From Basidiobolus meristosporus CBS 931.73 (lineage: Eukaryota > Basidiobolomycota > Basidiobolomycetes > Basidiobolales > Basidiobolaceae): a stretch of DNA of 64,000 bases. The translations under genes and the position numbers were made by a program. Numbering within the stretch: position 1 is the stretch's first letter; every line of letters begins with the position of its first letter. The DNA lies in assembly GCA_002104905.1 (NCBI GenBank), contig MCFE01000045.1, forward strand, positions 62,001 to 126,000. Direction: 5' to 3'. The notes below the pieces were generated by a model, which was given only the letters and a program-made list of their open reading frames with translations, was not told the DNA's origin and searched no databases. This document shows positions 33,939-43,976 of this stretch, piece after piece.

Positions 33939-34560
33939 ATGCTGCAAAAAAATAAAGCCCAAAGGCCATCAAGCCTTGGGAACATCAGGAACTTAAGGTC
34001 AAGCAGAATGCGCTTGACTTGCTCCATGAGCATTATCCTGAATTCAAATGGGTAAGCAGATATTGGGCCAGCATTGGTATGCTAAGAAAGTATCTTAAGA
34101 ATAGCATAAACTAACCAAGGCTGAAGAATTCTGGGAGCCATAGCTGAAAACCAGCAGCTTCCTCAAGAGCCAGTTACAAGCAGGGCCAAAAGCTCCAAAT
34201 AAGCATCAAAGAGGTGTCAGGTAGCTGGAAGAGTGCCAATTAGGTACCAGCAGGCAGACACAGATGCACCAGCACAATATTTATCAAGGAAAAAGCCTAG
34301 TACCATTCAAGAAGCACTAAGTCAAAGTGGCAGTGAGGACCTGGCAACAATAAAAGCCAGCAGCTTTCTCAGGAGCCTGTCACAAATACAGTTGAGAGCT
34401 CAAAACAAGCAGTAAAGCAATGTCAAGTTGCCAGAGGAGTGCTAGCAAGGGACAAGCAGGCTAAATCAGATGCATCAGAGCAGAATTTATTGAGGTGAAC
34501 ATGTAGTTAGTTAGTGCTTATTGAGTGGTGGATTTTAATGGAGATACTTGTTGAGTGTGG
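33939..34560 (+). pseudogene. ORF1, copy D (internally deleted)
   Basis: It begins MLQKNKAQRPSSLG (MPPKNKA in copy A), then jumps to the middle segment ELKAKQNALDLLHEHYPEFK (other frames). Two QQLPQEPVT-type units about 210 bp apart follow (about 34157 and 34361). The coiled-coil part is deleted. Confidence 0.65.
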
Positions 34561-34762
34561 TGTTGGGCTTAATTCAAGTGTAGGGTATAGGGACTTGTAT
34601 AGGTCAATACAAGTGGCAACTGAGGTACAACTGATGTTTTAATGGAAATAAATCAATTCATAGGCATCAAAAGTAAGAGAAATAGCTGCGTTGCAAAGTA
34701 AGGAGAGTGAAAAGATGCAATAGCCAGTCAATGTACACAAACATAAGAGGTGATCAAGTGTG

Positions 34763-35132
34763 TGTTGAAATATTGGACTATTTGGTATCATTCAGCAGCT
34801 AAAAATTTACTCAACAATTCTAGGCTAGTCGTAGTCACTGTAGGACTCATTTACTGTCTTAACTTTGCCACTTTCTCCAGATATATGATCTTATGATTAT
34901 TCCCCTATAGTCAGGATCAAATTAGCACTATTACCCAAACATTACGTACTAACCCTGAAACTGTTACAGAATGCTCCTGAATATTGAGAAACCCTCCCTA
35001 CTTAGTGTTGCAGCTGTATTACTTCTACAAAGGTATAAATACTGAGCTTCTTTATGAATAAACAACAGTTCAACTATTATCACTATTTCTTGTTAAGTTC
35101 CTTATATTCAAATCACTTCTTAAACTGCAACA
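34763..35132 (+). repeat. Copia-2 solo LTR
   Basis: 370 bp, TGTTGAAATATTGG to CTGCAACA, flanked by GTGTG (34758-34762 and 35133-35137). It is nearly identical to the LTRs of the young copia-2 just downstream and in the same orientation. It sits in the ORF1-side subterminal region of Tnp2 copy D. Confidence 0.92.
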
Positions 35133-35356
35133 GTGTGTGGGATCAGAGAGTGAGCAAATTGGCAGGGAACCAGTCAAAAGCCACTAATATATTGTTATAA
35201 TGAATACTTTTGACTATGTTTTTTGTGAAATCTGTGATGCAATTATTTTTCAACAGTCTCTGCACAGTGTCCTGATGGGGTCAGTACCTCTTTGTCATGG
35301 GACTTTAAACATGTGAAGGCCTTTCAATGGGATCATCATGATAATCTCTCATAGGG

Positions 35357-35466
35357 TATCCTGATGGCAGTAACACCTCCCAATTGCTAGATTTAAATTT
35401 TTTGCCAGTCTTTTTGTGGCATCAGCACAATTACCTTTCATCTAGGATCTTCTGCCATGAGGTACT
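35357..35466. other. Unassigned linker
   Basis: A 110-bp stretch between the end of Tnp2 copy D and the young copia-2, ending in its target duplication GTACT. I see nothing recognisable in it. Confidence 0.4.
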
Positions 35467-35836
35467 TGTTGAAATATTGGACTATTTGGTATCATTCAGC
35501 AGCTAAAAATTTACTTAACAATTCTAGGCTAGTCTTAGTCACTGTAGGACTCATTTACTGCCTTAACTTTGCCACTTTCTCCAGATATATGATCTTATGA
35601 TTATTCCCCTATAGTCGGGATCAAATTAGCACTATTACCCAAACATTATGTACTAACCCTGAAACTGTTACAGAATGCTCCTGAATATTGAGAAACGCTC
35701 CCTACTTAGTGTTGCAGCTGTATTACTTCTACAAAGGTATAAATACTGAGCTTCTTTATGAATAAACAACAGTTCAACTATTATCACTATTTCTTGATAA
35801 GTTCCTTGTATCCAAATCACTTCTTAAATTGCAACA
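35467..35836 (+). repeat. 5' LTR of copia-2
   Basis: TGTTGAAATATTGG to GCAACA. TATAAATACTGAGC at about 35740 and ATGAATAAACAACAG just after it look like the TATA box and polyadenylation signal. Confidence 0.92.
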
Positions 35837-35849
35837 GGTTATGAGCCCC
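35837..35849 (+). promoter_or_regulatory. Copia-2 primer site (half-tRNA type)
   Basis: GGTTATGAGCCCC directly follows the LTR. Its complement, GGGGCTCATAACC, reads as the anticodon stem-loop of initiator-Met tRNA (CAU anticodon in the centre), not as a tRNA 3' end. Drosophila copia and yeast Ty5 are known to prime from such a cleaved half tRNA. Confidence 0.75.
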
Positions 35850-35872
35850 GATTGCCTTGATCTATTCTAAAG

Positions 35873-38800
35873 ATGACTTCTACCAGCAAACAAAGCAATA
35901 CCAACATCTTCCCTGTAAAGGAGAGGTTTGATGGGAAGAACTACAGACTTTGGAGAATCAAGATGCAGATCCACCTTGAGGAAAGAAAGCTTTGGAACAT
36001 AGTAACAGGAAAGGAAGTTGAGCCCAAAGGAACAGCAGAAGATGTGGAGAAGTTTCAAGAGAAGGAGAGAAAGGCCTTCAATGCAATATGCATCAATGTG
36101 CAAGACTCCTTCATTGGACAAATCCATGCCTCAAATACTGCCAAAGCAGCATGGGAATCCTTAGAGAAGATCTTTAGAGCAAAGTCAGTATCAAGCAAGC
36201 TTTATTTGAAACAAAAGTTCTTCAACATGAGAAAAAAGCCAGATGATGACATGCTACAACTCATTACCAGAATGGAGACACTTGCAGAAGAACTTTACAG
36301 CATTAATGCTGGTGTAGATGATGAAGAAAAGATACTCTGTCTGCTTTGCAGCCTACCAGACAAGTATGAGCCACTCATACTTTCTTTTGAAAGCAGAGAA
36401 GACAACTTGACTTTAGACTATGTCAAAGGAAGACTTCTCCATGAAGAACTCAGACGTAATGATCAAGCAGAGAAAATTGAAGATAATGCTTTATTTAGTT
36501 CAGAAGGGCATACAGAAAAGAAGGGAAAGCAACAAAACCAAAGAAAACCTGGCTGCTGTAACTACTGTAAGAAGCCAGGACACTGGGCAAGAGAATGCAA
36601 GAAGAAACAAGCAGACAAAAAACAGAAACTAGAGCAGGCAAACCATATAACTACTGATGAACAGTTATTTGTCACTGTACAAGAGAGTGAAAGTAACCGA
36701 AGTAATGAATGGTATATTGACTCTGGAGCATCACAGCATATTTGTGGTATAAAGGATTGGTTCAGCAACTTAAAGACTATTCCCGTAAGAAAGGCTTATC
36801 TGGGAGATAACTCTGCATTGGAAGCTACCGCTAGTGGGTCTATACAACTAAATATGAGTGATAACTCAGGGGCAACAACAGCAAAACTGACTGACGTACT
36901 CTATGTACCTGGAATAGCTAAGAACCTACTCTCAGTCAGTAAAGCAACTACTCAGGGACTGAAATTTGCTTTTACTAAGCTGAGCTGCTCAATATTGAGT
37001 GAAAATGGACAAAAATTAGCTTCGGGAATCAGAGATCACAATATATACAAGTTACAATGCAAGATCATTGTACCTGAGTATGTCAACATTGCTGAAACTG
37101 ATGAAACCAACTGGGAGACGTGGCATAGGAGGCTAGGACACATAGGGGAACAGAAAATGAGCCAATTGGTGAAAAATCAGCTTGTTTTGGGCCTAAAATA
37201 CTCAATTCTGATCAAATTGAATGTTTGTAAGGGATGTTCATATGGCAAACAAGCTAGGCAACATTTCAAGAGCTCAGAAGGCATTAATACCACCAAAATA
37301 TTGGCTATTGTACACTCAGACATATGTGGCCCCATGAGAACACTGTCCTTTGGAGCCAAGAGATACTTTATGACGTTTATTGATGACAAGACAAGATATA
37401 CAAGGGTGTACTTCCTCAAAACAAAGGATGAAGCTTTAGAGACGTTTAAGCACTTCAAGAACATGGCAGAAACACAAACTGGGTGTAAATTGAAGGTACT
37501 ACAAAGTGACAATGGAGGAGAATACTGCTCAAAGGAGTTTGCAAAATACTGCTTGTCTACTGGTATACTTCAACAGACCACAGTTCCTCATACTCCACAG
37601 CAAAATGGAGTAGCAGAACGTGCAAATAGAACAATAGTAGAGATGGGAAGATCTATGCTACATGATAAGGGAATGGACTACAAGTTTTGGGCTGAATCTG
37701 TTGCTACCGCTGTATACATCAAGAACAGATGCCCAACAACAGCACTACGTGATTCTACACCCTTTGAAGCATATACAGGCAAAAAACCAGATCTCCAGCA
37801 CCTCAGGATCTTTGGCAGTGATGTTTTTTATCACATCCCTGACAAAAAACGCCCAAAGTTGGAACAAAAGAGTAGAAAAGGGATCTTTCTTGGGTATTGT
37901 GAAGATACTAAAGGGTATAGAGTGTATGATGGCAAAATTCAGAAGCTGATCAAGAGCAGGGACGTTGTATTTGAGGAGAATTCAGATCAGAAAGCCACAG
38001 AAATCATTGGCCAGCTGCCTGATGATGCAATCAACACAAATGAAGAAGATACGTACCAAATCCAGCCAGAGATGGAAGATACTTCTACCAGTTCCAGATC
38101 AGAACAGATTATCCCAGTTAGGAGATCTACCAGAATAAGAAATGCCCCTGGATCCTGGTGGCAGACATCCAATGATCATGAAGAAGCTTATCTTGCCTTA
38201 TGTGCCAAACCTCAGAATTTGGAACAGGCAATGCAAGGTCCAGATGCTACTAAGTGGCAACAAGCCATGCAGGAGGAGTACCAATCACTGAACAAGGCAA
38301 AAACGTGGGAGCTGGTAGATTTACCAAATGGGAGAAAGCCAATAGGATGTAGATGGGTCTACAAGATCAAGATAACCTCAAATGGTGCCGTTGATAAGTA
38401 CAAGGCTAGATTGGTAGCTAAAGGCTATTCCCAGATCCAGGGACTAGACTTTAAGGAAACATTTGCTCCGGTTGCCAAGTTTAACTCTATTAGGACAGTT
38501 CTAGCCCTGGCAGCTGTACATAGTCTAGATCTACACCAAATGGACGTCAAAACAGCCTTTCTAAATGGGGATTTGCAAGAAACTATATATATGGAGCAAC
38601 CAGAAGGTTTTACCAATCCAAAAAGCCCCCATAAGGTGTGCCAACTTAGAAAATCGTTGTATGGGCTTAAGCAGGCACCCAGAGCATGGTATAACAAGAT
38701 TGACACATATCTAGAGGAAATTGGGTTCTCTCGTAGCACTGCAGATCACAGTATATATGTGAAACAGCTCAAAAAGGGTGTGATCATCCTAGTTCTTTAT

Positions 38801-39790
38801 GTGGACAACCTAATTATAGCTACAAGTGATCAAGAGGCACTTAAACAGACAAAATCAGATCTCTTCAGCAAGTTTGAGATGAAAGATCTTGGAAAATTGA
38901 GCTATTTTCTTGGAATTGAGGTCAAATTTGACATACCTACGCAGAAAATTGTGCTGAATCAGTCTAAGTACATCAGGGACATTCTTAGACGCTTCAAAAT
39001 GGAAAATTGCAAGCCTGCAGCAACCCCTATGGACAATAACCTGAAAATAAGCAAATCTCAGCCAGTTTTAGATGAAAACGGCTCAAATATGGACCAAAAC
39101 TTTCCCTATCAATCAATGGTCAGTAGCCCAATGTACTTGATGGTGTCTACACGTCCAGATATTGCAGTAGCAGTTGGAATAGTCAGTCAATTCATGCAGA
39201 ATTATGGATCAGATCAAATTGCAGCAGTTAAGCGGATTTTCAGATATCTACAAGGTACCATAAATATGGTACTGGAATACTCTGGAGCAGCTAATAGGCA
39301 AAAATATGATGGTTATAGTGATTCAGATTGGGGTAGTGATCTGATTGACAGACACTCTACCACAGGCTATGTATTTCTTTATGCTGGTGCAGCTATTACT
39401 TGGAATTGCAAGAAACAACCAACTGTGGCACTATCTACAACTGAAGCCAAATATATGGCTGCATGTCTAGCAACTAAGGAGGCTATATGGCTACAAAAAT
39501 TATTCAAAGACTTAGGTTTTAATTCAGGTGAACCAACGTGTATTTACAAGGATAATCAAAGTTGTATTTCATTAGCTAGAAATCCTACTAATCATGCCAG
39601 AACTAAGCACATTGATATACAGCATCACTTTGTGAGGGAAGCTGTAGAAAATAACTTAGTAGAGCTGGTTTACTGCCCAACTGACAAAATGGTGGCAGAC
39701 ATATTGACAAAACCACTAGCTAGGCCACAGTTTGAGATCCTTAGAGAGAAATTGGGATTAAGAAATTATTTAGTTGAGGGGGAGTGTTGA
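35873..39790 (+). CDS. Copia-2 gag-pol polyprotein, 1305 aa
   Basis: The start is the first ATG after the primer site (MTSTSKQSNTNIFPVKERFDGKNYRLW). Domains: gag (1-220); zinc knuckle C229, C232, H237, C242; aspartic protease DSGA at 283-286; integrase zinc site H418, H423, C452, C455; integrase core D483, D546, E582 (D,D35E spacing); RT about 800-1040; RNase H about 1140-1260 with STTEAKYMAA and a tail ending RNYLVEGEC. No stop or frameshift. The RT box, normally YVDD, reads Y976 V977 D978 N979: the second catalytic Asp is Asn (codon AAC at 38807). The copia-1 copies keep YVDD. The protein should supply all retrotransposition activities, but this copy may lack reverse transcription. Confidence 0.95.
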   Translation: MTSTSKQSNTNIFPVKERFDGKNYRLWRIKMQIHLEERKLWNIVTGKEVEPKGTAEDVEKFQEKERKAFNAICINVQDSFIGQIHASNTAKAAWESLEKIFRAKSVSSKLYLKQKFFNMRKKPDDDMLQLITRMETLAEELYSINAGVDDEEKILCLLCSLPDKYEPLILSFESREDNLTLDYVKGRLLHEELRRNDQAEKIEDNALFSSEGHTEKKGKQQNQRKPGCCNYCKKPGHWARECKKKQADKKQKLEQANHITTDEQLFVTVQESESNRSNEWYIDSGASQHICGIKDWFSNLKTIPVRKAYLGDNSALEATASGSIQLNMSDNSGATTAKLTDVLYVPGIAKNLLSVSKATTQGLKFAFTKLSCSILSENGQKLASGIRDHNIYKLQCKIIVPEYVNIAETDETNWETWHRRLGHIGEQKMSQLVKNQLVLGLKYSILIKLNVCKGCSYGKQARQHFKSSEGINTTKILAIVHSDICGPMRTLSFGAKRYFMTFIDDKTRYTRVYFLKTKDEALETFKHFKNMAETQTGCKLKVLQSDNGGEYCSKEFAKYCLSTGILQQTTVPHTPQQNGVAERANRTIVEMGRSMLHDKGMDYKFWAESVATAVYIKNRCPTTALRDSTPFEAYTGKKPDLQHLRIFGSDVFYHIPDKKRPKLEQKSRKGIFLGYCEDTKGYRVYDGKIQKLIKSRDVVFEENSDQKATEIIGQLPDDAINTNEEDTYQIQPEMEDTSTSSRSEQIIPVRRSTRIRNAPGSWWQTSNDHEEAYLALCAKPQNLEQAMQGPDATKWQQAMQEEYQSLNKAKTWELVDLPNGRKPIGCRWVYKIKITSNGAVDKYKARLVAKGYSQIQGLDFKETFAPVAKFNSIRTVLALAAVHSLDLHQMDVKTAFLNGDLQETIYMEQPEGFTNPKSPHKVCQLRKSLYGLKQAPRAWYNKIDTYLEEIGFSRSTADHSIYVKQLKKGVIILVLYVDNLIIATSDQEALKQTKSDLFSKFEMKDLGKLSYFLGIEVKFDIPTQKIVLNQSKYIRDILRRFKMENCKPAATPMDNNLKISKSQPVLDENGSNMDQNFPYQSMVSSPMYLMVSTRPDIAVAVGIVSQFMQNYGSDQIAAVKRIFRYLQGTINMVLEYSGAANRQKYDGYSDSDWGSDLIDRHSTTGYVFLYAGAAITWNCKKQPTVALSTTEAKYMAACLATKEAIWLQKLFKDLGFNSGEPTCIYKDNQSCISLARNPTNHARTKHIDIQHHFVREAVENNLVELVYCPTDKMVADILTKPLARPQFEILREKLGLRNYLVEGEC

Positions 39791-40154
39791 AATATTGGAC
39801 TATTTGGTATCATTCAGCAGCTAAAAATTTACTTAACAATTCTAGGCTAGTCTTAGTCACTGTAGGACTCATTTACTGCCTTAACTTTGCCACTTTCTCC
39901 AGATATATGATCTTATGATTATTCCCCTATAGTCAGGATCAAATTAGCACTATTACCCAAACAATATGTACTAACCCTGAAACTGTTACAGAATGCTCCT
40001 GAATATTGAGAAATGCTCCCTACTTAGTGTTGCAGCTGTATTACTTCTACAAAGGTATAAATACTGAGCTTCTTTATGAATAAACAACAGTTCAACTATT
40101 ATCACTATTTCTTGATAAGTTCCTTATATCCAAATCACTTCTTAAATTGCAACA
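39785..40154 (+). repeat. 3' LTR of copia-2
   Basis: 370 bp, preceded by the purine tract GAGGGGGAG (39776-39784), which overlaps the last codons of the ORF. The ORF ends 6 bp inside the LTR. Confidence 0.92.
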
Positions 40155-41100
40155 GTACTAAAACAACCAATTCCAGGATGTTTATAGACACCAATTCAGA
40201 CAAATTAATGTTGTAAGTTCCTCTAGACCACAATTATCATAGTTTTGCTCAGATTCTGTCTTGAATTTTGGTGGACATATGACTGAGTTTTTATTATCAT
40301 ATGATAAGATTTTAGTGCTATTCTTGTCTACATCAAACAGAACCTCTGTAGAATGGACCAGTTTTTTTACTCTAGTACTTCAGAGCCAGTATGCCTCACA
40401 CTTAATACCAATGCCCCAAATGAGCATTTTATACTTTTAGCTCAAGTTTTATTGATTTCAAGGCTGTTTCTTGGCATATGTTCTGCAATCAATTATCCTA
40501 GGGTGCTCTGTACTAGACTTGTATATATATCATATCTCAGATTTGGTAGAACCTCAATGTACTGCTGTAAGTGCTATTCTCAAATTACAAAGCTATAGCA
40601 AATGACCCAACCCAAAATCCATAATATAGTTCTTGGTTATAGATCATAGGGCTTGCTATGTCAGCTATGGATTATTTTGCATGCTCTACCACTTCATTTT
40701 GTTGTGGAGATTATTATAAATGGGTCTCTTGCTTTATCAAATAAGTTTGCAAAAGTGGATGACAAGTTTGAGATATATTCTGCCCCATTTTCACAGGGTG
40801 CTTTCTTGGTTTCTTGACTGATTCTTCCCTCCACCATGTCTTTAAGTTCCCTGTACTTAGACAGAGCTCCTTGCTTCTGTTCCATGAAGTAGATTCATAT
40901 AGAGCCCACCATACAAGTGGTACAGAGTCAACATTTTAGGTGTGCATTGTTGGGCTAAAACAAGGCACTGGGCTTGTGTATCAGGCTGTTCATGTGGGTT
41001 GATATGAGACCTTCATCAGTTGTTTACACTTTCACAGATTCCATCACATTAGTTCTCCACATCACTCCTAATACTCCTCAGAATATTGTAACCAGTAATA
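40155..41100 (-). pseudogene. Old copia-1-like fragment
   Basis: The minus strand aligns with copia-1 from the integrase tail (40160-40500) through integrase (40500-40930, with MEQKQGALSKYRELKDMVE at 40885-40830) and then gag (40950-41046). A plus-strand LTR-end trace follows (41047-41100). In this older copy the integrase-RT junction (about 40215-40270) reads through in one frame, unlike the young copies. Heavily mutated. Confidence 0.6.
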
Positions 41101-41225
41101 AGCCCTGAGCTTGCTGGCCTCTTGGTGTCTATCTTGCCATGGATGCTTTTCTGCTAGTCTGGAGAAAGACTTCCCACACTATTGCCTTGCCAAAGTTAAA
41201 GATGACTACCACTGCTATAAGGACT

Positions 41226-41436
41226 AGACTTGTTCCATCATTCCAGCTGATCATAGTGCCCAATAGTGCCATAGCATGCCAGATGGTGCCTGATCATGCC
41301 GCAGAGTGCCAGATGGTGCCATACAGTGCCAATTTGGGATCAAAATTGACATGCATATCACCCTAAAATATTAAATTAATAACAAAATATACAGCACTTT
41401 CTGGCACTATGATCAATGGCACAATGAAACAAGTCT
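41226..41436. mobile_element. Short element with AGACTTGTT ends, 211 bp
   Basis: Ends AGACTTGTTCC / GAAACAAGTCT, flanked by ACT (41223-41225, 41437-41439). Positions 41251-41330 are eight consecutive 10-bp units, each ending in GTGCC or ATGCC. It shares a GATCAAAATT stretch with the larger foldback arms. MITE-like and non-coding. Confidence 0.8.
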
Positions 41437-41439
41437 ACT

Positions 41440-42789
41440 ATGTTCAGGAGGATATTGCTGTGAAGAAGGCTGTTACTTCAAAAGACTGCCTCAGTAACTA
41501 CTCAAGCTGGTTATAAAGGAGAGTCTATCAAGCTGACATGAAAATTTGTCAAGAGATATAATACATTGGTGCACTACCACTACTGAAGAAAATTGCGTAA
41601 TTCCATCAGTTGAGGGTTCAGATCCACAATGAAATATATTGCTATATGTATTCATATGACCTCAATTGGCTGTTAGACAGGCTTTTGGATAGGGTATTAT
41701 CCTGAATTGTAAAAAAAATATATATATCATCATTGAATGATTGCCAGAGGAAGATTTTACCAACTCTGTTGCTGCTCAAAACAAGGCTGAGAATGCAAAT
41801 ACTGGAGCTGTTAACCGCCATTTTGGACTACCTATCAGTAGAAAAAGATCTCAGAAACAAGCTCCTTGAGTTGTAAGGATCCAGATGATATATATGCAAT
41901 ATATATCCATCTGGAGTATGGACATGTACTACACAATGTAGTGGAAGAATGCTATATTTGTATCAAGTGTTTTGATACTGAAACCCATATACCTGGAGCC
42001 AAATATGGAGCTGTAAGATGTGCTATCACTCTGTTGAAGTCTCAAAACAGTGGGAGAACGTATTATACAAATTTGGCAAAATCCATTCAAGAGGATTCTA
42101 CCTCCACCCAGAGAGAGTGAAGCAAATGATTACAAGCCTGATAGAGTATACAACCATGCAACAGTTGGCCAGTATACAATTGCAAGCCACTCAGAAGAAA
42201 ATATAGTGCTTTATACTTGTTATATATATATATCACATATTAAAGTAGAAGAAAACACCTGGTGACATTTGATTCTCTGGATCAGATTAGAGGAATTGTG
42301 ATTGATCAAGTCACTACTGAGCTCTGCAACTCAAAAAGCTGATACATTGGAGTCTGATACCAAAGCATTGACAAAACTAGCTTGCAAATGCAGTTAATTT
42401 GATCAAACTTGGACAACTTTACCAAAGTTATGATAATCCAAGTGGATGCCAATTTTGACTATATTACTCTCAAATCGTCAAATATTCTGAGCAAATGATG
42501 TCATGAGGTCTTCTATGCTCAAACACATCATGATCCCACCTGTAAAAGAGTCCAGAGCCATTGCACAAAAGAAATTTCCCTTGTATCATCAGCAGAAAAA
42601 AAAAAGAAGAAAATGGGAAAATACTACTACTGCAAATTAGGGTACTTCCTAAATAAAACCATAGCCTAAGTAGGCGCTATTTAACTATCTGGCAATGAAG
42701 ATATGCTCCATGGAGCCTCTTGTGCATAGTTCCCAAGCTGGAAACCCAGAAGAGCCTTGAAACTTCAACAGGATCTGTTAGATACTATA
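41440..42789. repeat. Repeat family U (uninterrupted copy)
   Basis: Its right part (42310-42789) is shared with 28843-28965 plus 30380-30900. Short frames occur, e.g. 41866-42120 with an YICIKC motif, and a conserved KKKKKMGKYYYCKLGYFL segment (about 42595-42650) that recalls a zinc knuckle next to FDYITL. A decayed copia-type gag is the best guess. The left 850 bp have no recognisable relation. Confidence 0.35.
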
Positions 42790-43594
42790 GTTGACATGGA
42801 TGTACCAGCACCACATGTATCAAGGAAAAAGTGTAGTACCACTCAAGGAGGACTCAGTCAAAGAAGCTGTGAAGGACCTGGCAATGATAAAAACCAGCAG
42901 CTCTTACAGGAGCCTGTCACAACTACAGTTGATAGCTCAAACAAGTGGAAAACAAATGTCAGGCTGCCAGAGGAGTTCCAGCAAGCAACAAGAGGGCAAA
43001 AACAAATGCGTCAGAGCAGAATTTATCCAGGAGAAAATGTTGCTCATTACAAGAAGCACTCAGACAAAGTAGCAGTGAATGACCTTGCAGTGATAAAGGA
43101 AAAGGTAAAGGGAAAGATGTCTACCCAAGCCTGAGACAGGGAGTCATGCAAAAAAAACTGCAGTTGTGCCAATTAATGCTGCAAGCCTGGATCAGACTGA
43201 ATCCCATCATAGCCAAGAAGAATTACCAACAAGAAAACAGTTGTTTTTACAAGAGTTGGAAGTGCAGCCAGTTGGGTTACACTCCAACAAGGTGGATGAG
43301 TTTGCTGAAAAAGGCAATTCGTCCACCACAGCCTCCACATCTTACATTGTTGACAGAGTGGAGATCCCACTGACCAACAAGGCTGTAACATCAAGAGCTC
43401 AAAAGACTATCATAATGCCTTCAGAGGAATTTTGGAACATTGGTAGGCACACCAAGAGGTTGTAGCACTTTTTCAGGAGCAGTGCTCAAGAAAATGCACT
43501 GGACTATGCAAGGATTTATTGCAAAGACTGTCAGATGAGGTGCTTGCCATTGCAGTGCTGGCTGAAGACCAGGACATGTGGGAACCAGTGAATG
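42790..43594 (+). pseudogene. ORF1, copy G (C-terminal half)
   Basis: Frames include KKCSTTQGGLSQRSCEGPGNDKNQQLLQEPVTTTV (42757-43134) and SHHSQEELPTRKQLFLQELEVQPVGLHSNKVDEFAEKGN (43166-43465). EIPLTNKAVTSRAQKTIIMPSEEFWNI follows, then AEDQDMWEPVN up to the copia insertion, and EQWHKAVGSPPKLWNQNITAEI resumes after 48278. Frameshifts occur at about 43140 and 43466. Confidence 0.7.
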
Positions 43595-43943
43595 TGTTGT
43601 AAAAATTTGTATTTCCACCTAAATATTCACCTAACTTAGTCACTTAGATCATCACCTTCAAATCCTAGAGAATACTGACCAAATTCCTTGTTGGGATTTA
43701 TTAAGAATATTTTCACCAAAATACCAGGTACCCAGAACATGAAAATTTTCAAAGTTGTCCAAACAGCCCCAAACTTTGCACACATGTTCTTGGGACCTTC
43801 CTTAGCCTATTCTACGTGTTTGTAATGCCAAGACCAGGTAAAAGTATAAATACTACTTTTACATTCAATAAATCATTAAGTGAAAACCACATAATCTACT
43901 TGTTCTCCAAATCACTTCCAATATCTCCAAGACTCTTACAACA
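43595..43943 (+). repeat. 5' LTR of copia-1b
   Basis: 349 bp, TGTTGTAAAAATTTG to CTCTTACAACA. GTATAAATACTAC and CAATAAATC are the likely TATA and polyadenylation signals. Confidence 0.92.
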
Positions 43944-43976
43944 GGTTATGAACCCCAAGCTGTCACTCTCTGCAAT

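Larger units (their letters stand above)
31955..35356 (-). mobile_element. Tnp2 transposon, copy D (partial)
   Basis: tnp2 is on minus, then 220 bp, then ORF1 on plus, then the ORF1-side end CTCTCATAGGG ending at 35356 (CCCTATGAGAG inverted). The tnp2-side end is missing. It carries a copia-2 solo LTR at 34763-35132. Confidence 0.75.
35467..40154 (+). mobile_element. Young full-length copia-2 retrotransposon
   Basis: 4688 bp with 370-bp LTRs (35467-35836, 39785-40154) flanked by GTACT (35462-35466, 40155-40159). The two LTRs differ at only a handful of positions by eye. A half-tRNA-type primer site, a purine tract and a single unbroken gag-pol ORF are all present. It is the only structurally complete element in the window, except for a changed RT active-site residue. 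Confidence 0.95.

Noticed and set aside
35837-35849. Primer site read as part of a tRNA gene
   Set aside because: Only the anticodon-arm complement is present; no cloverleaf can be drawn from the flanks.
41866-42120. 84-codon frame with YICIKC and regular composition as a possible host gene
   Set aside because: It is short, sits in repeat family U, has no recognisable domain, and neighbouring frames look equally plausible.
42218-42236. Short TA-rich run as a microsatellite or origin
   Set aside because: It is under 20 bp and expected by chance in AT-rich decayed DNA.
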